This document shows positions 1 to 7,109 of a DNA stretch of 8,629 nucleotides, in pieces (the stretch's first letter is position 1; the number at the start of each line of letters is the position of its first letter). The DNA is taken from positions 1 through 8,629 of the forward strand of contig CAMCZJ010000130.1 in the NCBI GenBank assembly GCA_945886995.1, given 5' to 3'. Position numbers and translations under genes: made by a program. The DNA comes from Asaia bogorensis (GTDB lineage Bacteria; Pseudomonadota; Alphaproteobacteria; Acetobacterales; Acetobacteraceae). The notes below the pieces were generated by a model that had not been told where the DNA came from, searched no databases, and saw only the letters and a program-made list of their open reading frames with translations.

Positions 1-16
1 TGAAAAGCCCGCGCCT

Positions 17-445
17 TTATGCCGCATCAAAGCGCGTCAGCAGTCCGCGCAGGCGATCCGGCACGGGGGTGGGCCGCTTGCTTTTTTGATCGGTCCAGAC
101 CCAAACAATCTCACCGGTTGCAAGCAACCTGTCGCCATCAGCATGGAAAATCGCGGGTTGGAAGGCGATGGAAGAAGTGCCAATCCGCGTTGTGCGCACG
201 CCAATCGCCAATTCCTCATCATGGCCGATGCCGACCTTATATTCGACAAGGGCGCGCACAACGTGAAAATCCGCGCCACTTGCCTTGATCTCAGCGCGAT
301 TATCCCAGCCGGCGGCACGGATATAGGCGGATACCGCCATATCATACCAGGTCAGGTAATGCGCGTTGAAGACAATGCCCTGAGCGTCCACTTCATTGTA
401 GCGAACGCTCAGGGGGAAGAAGTAGCGCAAGCTGCTACGTTCCAT
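17..445 (-). CDS. Acyl-CoA thioesterase, 4-hydroxybenzoyl-CoA thioesterase family (hotdog fold)
   Basis: A 142-residue protein, the usual size for a single-hotdog-domain thioesterase, expected to be cytoplasmic and to hydrolyse an acyl- or aroyl-CoA to the free acid and CoA. The N-terminal segment, residues 14-34, has the family pattern VRYNEVDAQGIVFNAHY followed by W-Y-D. Asp20 sits where 4-hydroxybenzoyl-CoA thioesterases carry the catalytic aspartate, and the following Gly-Ile-Val and Asn-x-x-Tyr positions are also typical. The rest (EYKVGIGHDEEL, then TRIGTSSIAF) fits the beta strands of the fold. The ATG lies 3 bp after the aldolase stop, so the two genes are very probably one transcript and translationally coupled; no strong Shine-Dalgarno is visible. 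The stop is TAA at 17-19. The substrate is unknown: YbgC-type proteins of the same family act on short-chain or ACP substrates. The family call is firm, the substrate is not. Confidence 0.9.
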   Translation of the reverse strand: MERSSLRYFFPLSVRYNEVDAQGIVFNAHYLTWYDMAVSAYIRAAGWDNRAEIKASGADFHVVRALVEYKVGIGHDEELAIGVRTTRIGTSSIAFQPAIFHADGDRLLATGEIVWVWTDQKSKRPTPVPDRLRGLLTRFDAA

Positions 446-448
446 GGT

Positions 449-1210
449 TCAGGCGGACTTGATGTCTTTCACGATAGCCTTGGCGGCATTGACCATGATG
501 GCGACTTCGTTGGCGACGGTCACCAGCTTGTAGCCCATTTTGATCATGCGCTTGGCATAGGCGGAAGACCCGCAATGCAGCCCGGCGGAGACGCCGCGCT
601 TGCCGCATTCCGCCAGCAGCTTTTCATAAATGCCCAGAATGAAGGGGTCTTCCACATCCAGCTTCGGCTCCATCCCGTAGGAGAAGGAAAGATCCGAAGG
701 CCCGACATAAATGCCATCAATGCCCGGCACATCCAGGATGGCGCCGATATTCTCGATCGCCTGCTTGGTTTCGATCATGGGAATGACGAGGATTTCGTCA
801 TTCGCGGTCTTTTGATAGGAAACGCCTTCGCCATAAAGCCCGGCGCGGATCGGGCCATTGGAACGCGTGCCGTGCGGCGGGTATTTGCAATATTGTACCA
901 AAGCGCGGGCTTCTTCCGGCGTATTCACCATGGGGCAGATCACGCCATAGGCACCGGCATCCAACACCTTGCCGATGATGCCAGGTTCATTCCACGGCAC
1001 GCGCACCATGGGGGTCACGGGATGCGGGTGCATGCCCTGAAAGCAGGCCACGCAGGAAAGATAATCCTGCACGCCATGCTGCATATCCACGGTTATGCTA
1101 TCCCAGCCTGATTGGGCGAACATCTCCGCCGAAAAGGCATTGGGGATGGCAAGCCACCCATTGGCCACGGCCTGGCCGGCCTTCCACATCTGTTTGACCT
1201 TATTCGGCAT
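449..1210 (-). CDS. HpcH/HpaI-family class II aldolase (4-hydroxy-2-oxoacid aldolase type)
   Basis: A 253-residue TIM-barrel aldolase matching the length of HpaI/GarL/RhmA-type enzymes, which use a divalent metal to split 4-hydroxy-2-oxoacids into pyruvate (or a related oxoacid) and an aldehyde. Residues expected from this family are in place: His45 in VDMQHG, Arg70 in MVRVPW, Glu147 in IPMIET and Asp173 in VGPSDLS, the last two being the metal ligands. Gly-rich AGAYGVICPMVNT at 85-97 is the usual barrel segment. His45 and Arg70 have the same numbers as in E. coli HpaI, which supports the chosen start. An AGGAGG sequence at 1221-1226 (reverse strand) lies 10 nt ahead of the ATG. It is the first gene of the leftward pair with the thioesterase and is transcribed divergently from the FAD oxidoreductase. 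The loop after YPPHG reads TRSNGP, whereas many members have an RRG-type sequence there, so the substrate may differ. Citrate lyase beta-like relatives are less likely because of the close length and motif match. Confidence 0.92.
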   Translation of the reverse strand: MPNKVKQMWKAGQAVANGWLAIPNAFSAEMFAQSGWDSITVDMQHGVQDYLSCVACFQGMHPHPVTPMVRVPWNEPGIIGKVLDAGAYGVICPMVNTPEEARALVQYCKYPPHGTRSNGPIRAGLYGEGVSYQKTANDEILVIPMIETKQAIENIGAILDVPGIDGIYVGPSDLSFSYGMEPKLDVEDPFILGIYEKLLAECGKRGVSAGLHCGSSAYAKRMIKMGYKLVTVANEVAIMVNAAKAIVKDIKSA

Positions 1211-1220
1211 TACCCTGTTT

Positions 1221-1226
1221 CCTCCT
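1221..1226 (-). promoter_or_regulatory. Ribosome binding site of the aldolase gene
   Basis: Read on the minus strand this is AGGAGG, a full Shine-Dalgarno core, followed by AAACAGGGTA and the ATG at 1210. The 10-nt spacing is slightly long but acceptable. It fixes the aldolase start and implies that the leader begins within the divergent intergenic region. Confidence 0.75.
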
Positions 1227-1316
1227 TGGGGACGCTGAGGGGGATGAGGCTAGGCCAGAAAGGCGTGGGCTGAAAGATGCCCCACCCCGCTGGACGCACT
1301 GGCCTGCAAGCGGCAA

Positions 1317-1343
1317 AAAGGGTCAGTTCTGCCGCGACCCTTT
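1317..1343. repeat. Inverted repeat AAAGGGTC-N11-GACCCTTT, candidate operator or leader hairpin
   Basis: The arms AAAGGGTC (1317-1324) and GACCCTTT (1336-1343) are exact reverse complements with an 11-nt spacer. Outside them GGC (1312-1314) and GCC (1345-1347) could extend the symmetry past a small mismatch. The element is centred about 62 bp upstream of the FAD oxidoreductase ATG and about 120 bp from the aldolase start. That placement suits a dimeric transcription factor site, or a hairpin in the rightward leader. No U tract follows, so a terminator is unlikely. The repeat is seen directly; its function is inferred. Confidence 0.6.
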
Positions 1344-1380
1344 GGCCGCGCCCTTGCCGGACCTGCCCCAGAAGCGGGAT

Positions 1381-1385
1381 GAGGA
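1381..1385 (+). promoter_or_regulatory. Ribosome binding site of the FAD oxidoreductase gene
   Basis: GAGGA, followed by AACATC and the ATG at 1392, gives a 6-nt spacing. It supports this ATG over later in-frame methionines. Confidence 0.7.
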
Positions 1386-1391
1386 AACATC

Positions 1392-2783
1392 ATGAATGCC
1401 AGCGCCCCCGCCATAGCACAGGTCATTGCCAGCATCCGCGGCTTTTTGGGCGAAAGGCTGAGCACCGCCCAGGCCATGCGTGAACAGCATAGCCGGGGTG
1501 AGGATACCACGCCGCCGACGCTGCCCGATGCCGTTGCCTTTGTGCAGACGACGGATGAAGTGAGCCGCATCATGGCGCTTTGCCATCAGCATGGCGTGCC
1601 GGTGGTGCCCTTCGGGGCCGGCACATCGCTTGAAGGCCATGTCAATCCGGTGCGCGGTGGCATATCGCTCGACCTCTCGCAAATGACGGCAGTATTGGAA
1701 CTGAATGCTGAAGATATGGATTGCATGATTGAACCCGGTGTCACGCGCCAGGCCTTGAATGATTTTCTGCGGGCCGAGGGGCTGTTCTTCCCGGTTGATC
1801 CCGGCAGCCATTGCACCATTGGCGGCATGTGCGCCACGCGCGCTTCCGGCACCAATGCGGTGCGCTATGGCACCATTCGCGAAAACGTGCTGGGGCTTGA
1901 AGTGGTGCTGGCGGATGGGCGTGTCATTCAAACCGGCGGGCGCGCGCGCAAGGCCGCCAATGGCTATGATCTGACGCGGCTATTCATCGGATCAGAAGGC
2001 ACGCTTGGCGTTATCACTAAAATCCGTCTGCGCTTGCATGGCATCCCTGAGGGCATCAGCGCCGCCGTCTGCCAATTCCCAACCCTCGCCGCCGCGGTTG
2101 AGGCGGTCAGCACCGTGATGCAAAGCGGCATTCCTGTGGCGCGCATTGAATTGCTGGATGAGGATCAGATGGAAGCCTGCATCCGCTATTCCAAGCTGGA
2201 AGGCTTCGCTGCCACCACAACACTTTTTCTGGAATTCCATGGCTCGCCCGCCAGCGTTGTGGAACAGGCGGAAGCGGTGGAAGCCGTCGCGCGGGATTTC
2301 GGCGCCACCAGCTTTGAAGCGGCAACCGACCCTGAGGCGCGCAATCGGCTATGGAAGGCGCGGCATGATGCCTATTGGGCCGCGATTGCGCTGAAGCCTG
2401 GCCATCGCGGCATCACCACGGATGTCTGCGTGCCCATCTCGCGCCTGACGGAAGCGGTGGTAAAGGCCAAGGAAACCGCCAAGGCATCGGGGCAGACAAG
2501 CTGCATTGTGGGCCATGTCGGTGATGGCAATTTCCATTGCCTGATCCTGTTTCCGGAAAATGACCAGGCCGCGCTTGAAAAGGCCTGGGCGCTTGATCGT
2601 GAAATCGTGGCACAAGGCTTGGCCCTTGGCGGTACCTGTTCGGGTGAACACGGCATCGGCCTTGGCAAGCGCGAATTCCTGGAACAGGAACATGGGGATG
2701 GGGCGCTTTCAGTCATGCGCGCGCTGAAGGCAACGCTTGACCCCAAGGGCATCATGAACCCCGGCAAGATGTTCCGGAATTGA
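1392..2783 (+). CDS. FAD-binding 2-hydroxyacid oxidoreductase, D-lactate dehydrogenase (cytochrome)/GlcD type
   Basis: A 463-residue flavoprotein of the vanillyl-alcohol-oxidase (FAD_binding_4 plus FAD-oxidase C-terminal) superfamily, close to mitochondrial LDHD/Dld1 in layout. It should oxidise D-lactate or another D-2-hydroxyacid to the 2-oxoacid and pass electrons to a cytochrome, quinone or electron-transfer flavoprotein. The FAD domain shows PFGAGTSLEGH at 73-83, DPGSHCTIGGM at 136-146, and the GYDLTRLFIGSEGTLGVIT segment near residues 191-209. The C-terminal domain shows HVGDGNFH at 375-382 and SGEHGIG at 417-423, whose histidines and glutamate form the metal/active site in this family, then DPKGIMNPGKM at 450-460. 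There is no signal peptide and no GlcE/GlcF partner nearby, which favours a single-subunit LDHD-like enzyme over the three-subunit glycolate oxidase. It opens the rightward gene set and is followed after 16 bp by an MFS gene that may import its substrate. Substrate identity is uncertain: D-lactate, glycolate and D-2-hydroxyglutarate enzymes look alike. Confidence 0.92.
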   Translation: MNASAPAIAQVIASIRGFLGERLSTAQAMREQHSRGEDTTPPTLPDAVAFVQTTDEVSRIMALCHQHGVPVVPFGAGTSLEGHVNPVRGGISLDLSQMTAVLELNAEDMDCMIEPGVTRQALNDFLRAEGLFFPVDPGSHCTIGGMCATRASGTNAVRYGTIRENVLGLEVVLADGRVIQTGGRARKAANGYDLTRLFIGSEGTLGVITKIRLRLHGIPEGISAAVCQFPTLAAAVEAVSTVMQSGIPVARIELLDEDQMEACIRYSKLEGFAATTTLFLEFHGSPASVVEQAEAVEAVARDFGATSFEAATDPEARNRLWKARHDAYWAAIALKPGHRGITTDVCVPISRLTEAVVKAKETAKASGQTSCIVGHVGDGNFHCLILFPENDQAALEKAWALDREIVAQGLALGGTCSGEHGIGLGKREFLEQEHGDGALSVMRALKATLDPKGIMNPGKMFRN

Positions 2784-2799
2784 AGATCGCCCCCACCCC

Positions 2800-3984
2800 A
2801 TGAACCTTATCGCCCTTTCCATCATCGCACTGACAATGGGGCATGTGTTTTCCAATGCGGTGCGTACCCTTCCCGCGATTGCCGCCGATGTGCTGCAACG
2901 TGATCTGGGTGTCACCGCCGATGGGCTGGCCGCACTGACCGGTGCTTTCCCCGCAACCTTTGCGCTTGCCATGCTGCCCGTGGGGGTCGCGCTGGACCGT
3001 TGGGGCGTGAAGCCCACCGCGCTTTGCCTGCTGACCATTGCTGCGATTGGCGCGGTAATGGGTGCCTATGCCGATAGCGCCTGGTCCATGCTGGTGGCGC
3101 AAATGATCCTGGGCATTGGCTGTTCCGGGATGCTGATGTGCCCGATCACCTATGCCGCCAAGAACATGCCGGCGCAGCGCTTTGGGCTTTGGGGGGGGAT
3201 CATCCAGGCCGTTGGCAATACGGGCATGGTAATCTCCGCAAGCCCGCTGGCCTTTCTGGTGGAATATAGCGGCTGGCGCGCGGGCTTCATTGCCTGTGCG
3301 GGGCTCGCGATTTTCGCGGCGCTTTCGGTTGCTTTTGTGGTGCGCGAAACGCCGCCCGATGTCACAACGCGCCGCAGCTTGCGCGAAGATGCGCGTGATG
3401 TGATCCGGCTTGGCTTTTCACGCGCATTGCGCGCGCCCATTGTTATGGCCTGGACTTCCTTCGCCATCGTCCTTGGTGTGCGCGGCTTATGGGGCGGCCC
3501 CTGGTTGATGGAAGAACGCGGGCTGTCACGCGTGGAAGCCGGGCATGTGCTGCTGCTATGCACCATTGCGCTGATCATCGGGCCTTTGCTCGCCGGCATT
3601 CTGGACCGGCGCTATCAAAAACATCGCGGCGGCATTCTGGCGGCTGGGCATCTTGGCGCGGTGGCGGCCATCGCGCTCATGGTGCTTGGCGGCGCGCTTT
3701 CCTGGCCGGTGGCTGCCGATGCGGTGCTGCTGGCGCTGTTTGGGCTGCTGATCTCAACCCAGGTCATCTGCTTCGCACTGGTCCGCGCCGCAACGCCGCC
3801 AGAACGCGTGGGCCGTGCGCTTTCCGCGATGAATGTCGCGTTTTTCGGTGGTGCCGCCATCATGCAGGCCGCTTCGGGTGTTGCGGCCAGCATCGGCGGT
3901 ATTGGCGCGGCGCTGATGACGTTTGTGGTCGCGGTGCTGATCTGCTGCATAATCTTCATCATGCTGCGTGCGCGGGAGGCTTGA
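2800..3984 (+). CDS. MFS transporter, 12 transmembrane segments
   Basis: A 394-residue hydrophobic inner-membrane protein with the major facilitator layout: two six-helix halves joined by a charged cytoplasmic loop at about residues 186-215 (RETPPD, TTRRSLRED). A motif-A-like loop, GVALDRWG at 62-69, lies between helices 2 and 3, and a second charged loop with DRRYQKHRGG follows helix 8. The ATG is 16 bp after the FAD oxidoreductase stop with no strong ribosome binding site, so it is probably expressed by coupling from the same transcript. The context suggests uptake of an organic or hydroxy acid for the preceding dehydrogenase. An efflux or other anion-transport role is also possible, and I see no residue pattern that fixes the substrate. 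Confidence 0.88.
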   Translation: MNLIALSIIALTMGHVFSNAVRTLPAIAADVLQRDLGVTADGLAALTGAFPATFALAMLPVGVALDRWGVKPTALCLLTIAAIGAVMGAYADSAWSMLVAQMILGIGCSGMLMCPITYAAKNMPAQRFGLWGGIIQAVGNTGMVISASPLAFLVEYSGWRAGFIACAGLAIFAALSVAFVVRETPPDVTTRRSLREDARDVIRLGFSRALRAPIVMAWTSFAIVLGVRGLWGGPWLMEERGLSRVEAGHVLLLCTIALIIGPLLAGILDRRYQKHRGGILAAGHLGAVAAIALMVLGGALSWPVAADAVLLALFGLLISTQVICFALVRAATPPERVGRALSAMNVAFFGGAAIMQAASGVAASIGGIGAALMTFVVAVLICCIIFIMLRAREA

Positions 3985-4073
3985 TGCGCTGCGCTTTCCG
4001 TCGCAGATGAACCCTTGAAAAGGCAGGGGCAAATCCGCCCGCCGGGATGAATGGGTGCAGGGTCATGGATGGC

Positions 4074-6392
4074 ATGAATGACACGGTGGGCCGCTTCGGC
4101 AGCGGCCAGGCGGTGCGGCGGCTGGAAGATGGGCCGCTTTTGGCCGGCGCCGGCCACTTCACCAATGACGAAGCGCTGCCGGGCCAGGCGCATCTGGTGT
4201 TTTTGCGTTCCCCCCATGCCCATGCGCGCATTGCCTCGATTGATACCAGCGCCGCGCGCGCCATGCCGGATGTGGTCGCGATCCTGACCGGGGAAGATGT
4301 CGCCGCTGCCGGGCTGAAGCCCCTTGGCGTCGCTTTGCCCTTCAAGCGCCCGGACGGGTCAGACCTGGCCGCGCCGCCGCGCCCGATCCTGGCGCAGGGG
4401 CTGGTGCGGTTTGTGGGCGAAGCGGTTGCCGCCATCATCGCCGAAAGCGCCGCCGCGGCGCGTGATGCGGCAGAAGCCATCATGGTGGATTACGAAGAAT
4501 TGCCCGCCGTGACGGCGCTGCGGGAAGCCATCAGCCCCGGCGCACCGCAGCTTTGGCCCGCCGCCGGCAATAACATCGTCGCCGAAACGCGCTACGGCGA
4601 TCAGGCAGCGGTGGAAGCTGCCTTCAAGACGGCAGCGCATGTAGTAGCGCTTGATCTGGTGAACCAGCGGCTTGCCCCGGTTTCCATGGAACCGCGCGTG
4701 GTGCTGGCCAAATATGATGGCGCAAGTGATCGCTTCACTATTCGCATGAGCACGCAAATGCCTTCCGGCTTTCGTGATCAGCTGTGCAAGGAAGTGCTGG
4801 ATATCCCGACCGATCGCGTGCGCGTGCTGGTGGGCGATGTTGGCGGCGGCTTTGGCATGAAAACCGGGCTTTATGCCGAAGATGCCGTGGTGGCTTTCGC
4901 CGCGCGGCGCCTTGGCCGCCCGGTGCGCTGGGCGGCGGAGCGGATGGAAGATTTCCTCGCCGCGCTGCATGGCCGTGATACGGATAGCAAAGTGGAATTG
5001 GCGCTGGATGCCGATGGCAAGGTGCTGGGGCTGCGGGTGCGGACGCTCGCCAATATGGGCGGCTATACGCGCAATTCTGGTGTCGCCATTCAATTGCTGA
5101 TCGGGCCTTGGGTTTCGACCAGCATTTACGACATCACGAATATTGATTTCCAATTCACCGCTGTGCTGACCAATACCGCCCCCACCGGCCCTTATCGCGG
5201 CGCTGGGCGGCCAGAAGCCATCTACATCATCGAACGCCTGATGGATGCGGCGGCGCGCAAGCTTGGGCTTGATCCCGCGGAGCTTCGCCGACGCAACATG
5301 ATCCGGCCAGAGCAAATGCCCTACAAGAACGCCATGGGCCAAAGCTATGATAGCGGCAGTTTCGAAAAAATCATGGACCAGGCCTTGGTCGCCGCGGATT
5401 GGCAAGGTTTCGCCGCACGCGCCGCGCAATCGGCCAAGGCGGGCAAGCTCCGCGGGCGCGGCATTGCGACCTTCCTGGAATGGACCGGCGGGAATGTGTT
5501 TGAAGAACGCGTGACCGTGGCCGTGAAGGCCAATCGCGAAATCGAGATCTACGCCACCACGCAAGCCATGGGTCAGGGCATCGCCACCAGCTACGCGCAG
5601 CTTGCCGTAGATGTCTTTGGCGTTGAACTCGACAACATCAAAATCGTCATGGGCGATTCGGATCGCGGCAGCGGTTTTGGCAGCGCGGGGTCGCGGTCCC
5701 TATTCACCGCCGGTTCGGCCGTAAAAGTCGCCGCCGACAAAACCGTGGATAAGGCGCGTGATCTTGCCGCCGATGCCTTGGAAGTGGCGCCGGTTGATCT
5801 GGAATACCTCGCCGGTGCCTTCCAGGTGGCGGGTACGGATCGGCGGATTGGGCTTTTTGAACTGGCGGCCAAGCAGCCGGAAGGCCGCATTTTCATTGAT
5901 TCCACCAGCTCGGTTTCCGGCCCTACCTGGCCCAATGGCTGCCATATCGCGGAAGTGGAAATTGACCCCGATACGGGCGAAGTCGCCATTCCGCTTTATG
6001 TTTCCAGCAATGATGCCGGGCGCGTGGTGAACCCCTTGATTGTGGAAGGTCAGGTGGTGGGCGGTGCGCTGCAAGGCATTGGCCAGGCATTGTGTGAGGC
6101 GGTGATCTATGATCCCTCCACCGGCCAACCGCTGACGGCCAGCTTCATGGATTACACCATGCCGCGCGCGGATATGCTGCCAACCGCGACGACTTTGCTT
6201 GATCAATCCATCCCCTGCCGCACCAATCCTTTGGGTGTGAAGGGCGTGGGTGAGCTTGGCACCATTGGTGCCACGCCGGCGCTGGTGAACGCGGTGGCGG
6301 ATGCGCTGGCGCGGCATGGGCGCGGTGCGGTGGCTGATAGCGTGCAAATGCCACTCACGCCGCCCCGCATCTGGGCGCTGCTGCAAGGCTGA
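4074..6392 (+). CDS. Xanthine dehydrogenase family protein, molybdopterin-binding (large, CoxL-like) subunit
   Basis: About 772 residues, full length for the Mo-binding subunit of the xanthine oxidase/CO dehydrogenase/aldehyde oxidase family, which hydroxylates aldehydes, N-heterocycles or related substrates using molybdopterin cytosine dinucleotide. The N-terminal hammerhead domain begins with QAVRRLEDGPLL. Cofactor-binding segments follow: GGGFGMK at about 257-263, PYRGAGR at 373-379, QAMGQG at about 497-502 and GSAGSRS at about 536-542. The C-terminal GVGELG supplies the catalytic glutamate (about Glu727). The PYRGAGR loop is of the 'form II' type and lacks the Cys of the VAYRCSFR loop of true CO dehydrogenase, so CO oxidation is unlikely. 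In-frame ATGs at 4047 and 4065 would add 9 or 3 residues. I chose 4074 because relatives start about this close to the RRLED motif, but the ribosome binding site does not settle it. No 2Fe-2S or FAD subunit gene is adjacent, which is unusual. Confidence 0.9.
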   Translation: MNDTVGRFGSGQAVRRLEDGPLLAGAGHFTNDEALPGQAHLVFLRSPHAHARIASIDTSAARAMPDVVAILTGEDVAAAGLKPLGVALPFKRPDGSDLAAPPRPILAQGLVRFVGEAVAAIIAESAAAARDAAEAIMVDYEELPAVTALREAISPGAPQLWPAAGNNIVAETRYGDQAAVEAAFKTAAHVVALDLVNQRLAPVSMEPRVVLAKYDGASDRFTIRMSTQMPSGFRDQLCKEVLDIPTDRVRVLVGDVGGGFGMKTGLYAEDAVVAFAARRLGRPVRWAAERMEDFLAALHGRDTDSKVELALDADGKVLGLRVRTLANMGGYTRNSGVAIQLLIGPWVSTSIYDITNIDFQFTAVLTNTAPTGPYRGAGRPEAIYIIERLMDAAARKLGLDPAELRRRNMIRPEQMPYKNAMGQSYDSGSFEKIMDQALVAADWQGFAARAAQSAKAGKLRGRGIATFLEWTGGNVFEERVTVAVKANREIEIYATTQAMGQGIATSYAQLAVDVFGVELDNIKIVMGDSDRGSGFGSAGSRSLFTAGSAVKVAADKTVDKARDLAADALEVAPVDLEYLAGAFQVAGTDRRIGLFELAAKQPEGRIFIDSTSSVSGPTWPNGCHIAEVEIDPDTGEVAIPLYVSSNDAGRVVNPLIVEGQVVGGALQGIGQALCEAVIYDPSTGQPLTASFMDYTMPRADMLPTATTLLDQSIPCRTNPLGVKGVGELGTIGATPALVNAVADALARHGRGAVADSVQMPLTPPRIWALLQG

Positions 6393-6398
6393 AGCGTG

Positions 6399-7109
6399 AT
6401 GGCCCTTGGCAGAAGACGCAACCGGGAACGCCGCCAGCGCGCCACGCGCTGGCTGTGGCGCCTTTCGCAGGCTGTCATGCTTTTGCTGGTGTTTCTGGGC
6501 TTCGGCGTCATTGCCTATCGTGGCGCGGAGGAGATTGCGCGCGCCGAGGTCTCCACACTCCAAGCCCGGCTGGCGGCGGCGGCGGAACGCGAAAGCGCCG
6601 AGGCGGGCGAAAAAACCAAGCTTATCGCCGAGCTTGAACAAGCGCGCGCCGAGGCCAGCACCTGGCGCGCGCGCCATGATCAGGAAGTGCCGCGCCCGCC
6701 TTTTATCGATGTGCTGGCCATCGCCGCGCAACGTATCGGGGCTGGTGTTGCGCCCGAACGGTTGATGGAGGCGCTGCGCGCTGCAGAAAATCCACGCCGC
6801 TGTGAAGGCCGCCCAATCATCCGCCGCTTCGCCATGCGCTTTGGCAGCACACCAACTCCCGATGAAGGCTCCAACTTCTTGGATGGCTTGCTGCGCATCA
6901 CCGCCGCCATGCCGGCCGGTGCGGAAGATGTGGCGCGGCTCGCCACAATCAACGTCACCACCACCTGGAATGGCCGCTCAGAGAATCTGACGGGCTTGCC
7001 GCAGCGCCTGACCATCCCACTTGGCAATCTGGAACTGGACCTTGCCATTACCGCGAGTGAGATGCGCGGCTTCGCCCAGGCAGCGCTTGCGACCTGCCCG
7101 CGCGGCTGA
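6399..7109 (+). CDS. Single-pass inner-membrane protein with coiled coil, unknown function
   Basis: I do not recognise this protein. From the ATG at 6399 it has 236 residues; a GTG at 6396 would add one. It starts with a very basic segment (RRRNRERRQR), then one hydrophobic helix at about residues 22-41 (AVMLLLVFLGFGVIAY). By the positive-inside rule the rest should be periplasmic. Residues about 44-95 are rich in Ala, Glu, Arg and Leu and look like a coiled coil. A C-terminal domain of about 140 residues follows, with two cysteines at about 135 and 233 that could form a disulfide. The start is 6 nt after the Mo-subunit stop with no clear ribosome binding site, so translation is probably coupled to that gene. 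Base composition matches its neighbours and the frame is intact, which supports a real gene. A structural or scaffold role is only a guess; nothing visible indicates an enzyme. Confidence 0.75.
   Translation: MALGRRRNRERRQRATRWLWRLSQAVMLLLVFLGFGVIAYRGAEEIARAEVSTLQARLAAAAERESAEAGEKTKLIAELEQARAEASTWRARHDQEVPRPPFIDVLAIAAQRIGAGVAPERLMEALRAAENPRRCEGRPIIRRFAMRFGSTPTPDEGSNFLDGLLRITAAMPAGAEDVARLATINVTTTWNGRSENLTGLPQRLTIPLGNLELDLAITASEMRGFAQAALATCPRG

Larger units (their letters stand above)
1211..1391. promoter_or_regulatory. Divergent intergenic region, likely bidirectional promoter
   Basis: This 181-bp gap separates the leftward aldolase-thioesterase pair from the rightward FAD oxidoreductase and MFS genes, so both promoters should lie here. 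I cannot identify convincing -35/-10 pairs on either strand. It contains a perfect 8-bp inverted repeat (listed separately) and ribosome binding sites at both edges. No regulator gene is present in the window, so any controlling protein is encoded elsewhere. Confidence 0.55.

Noticed and set aside
1..19. GC-rich AAAAGCCCGCGCC next to the thioesterase stop, resembling half of a terminator stem
   Set aside because: The partner arm would have to lie outside the window, so a hairpin cannot be shown.
86..1111. A 341-codon open frame on the plus strand opposite the thioesterase and aldolase genes
   Set aside because: It runs antisense to two genes with clear family motifs and has no recognisable motif itself. 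Strong third-position G/C bias commonly opens long antisense frames.
3989..4006. CTGCG/CGCAG inverted repeat after the MFS gene as a terminator
   Set aside because: The stem is only 5 bp with an 8-nt loop and no following T tract.
4359..5564. A 401-codon minus-strand open frame inside the Mo-subunit gene
   Set aside because: It is rich in His, Arg and Gly with no domain, and lies wholly opposite a gene with intact catalytic motifs, so it is a composition shadow.
4074..6392. Aerobic CO dehydrogenase large subunit (CoxL form I)
   Set aside because: The active-site loop is PYRGAGR, without the cysteine-containing VAYRCSFR motif, and no coxS/coxM genes are adjacent.
5700..6731. A 343-codon minus-strand open frame spanning the Mo subunit and the membrane-protein gene
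   Set aside because: Same reasons: low-complexity basic composition, no motif, and it bridges two well-supported sense genes.
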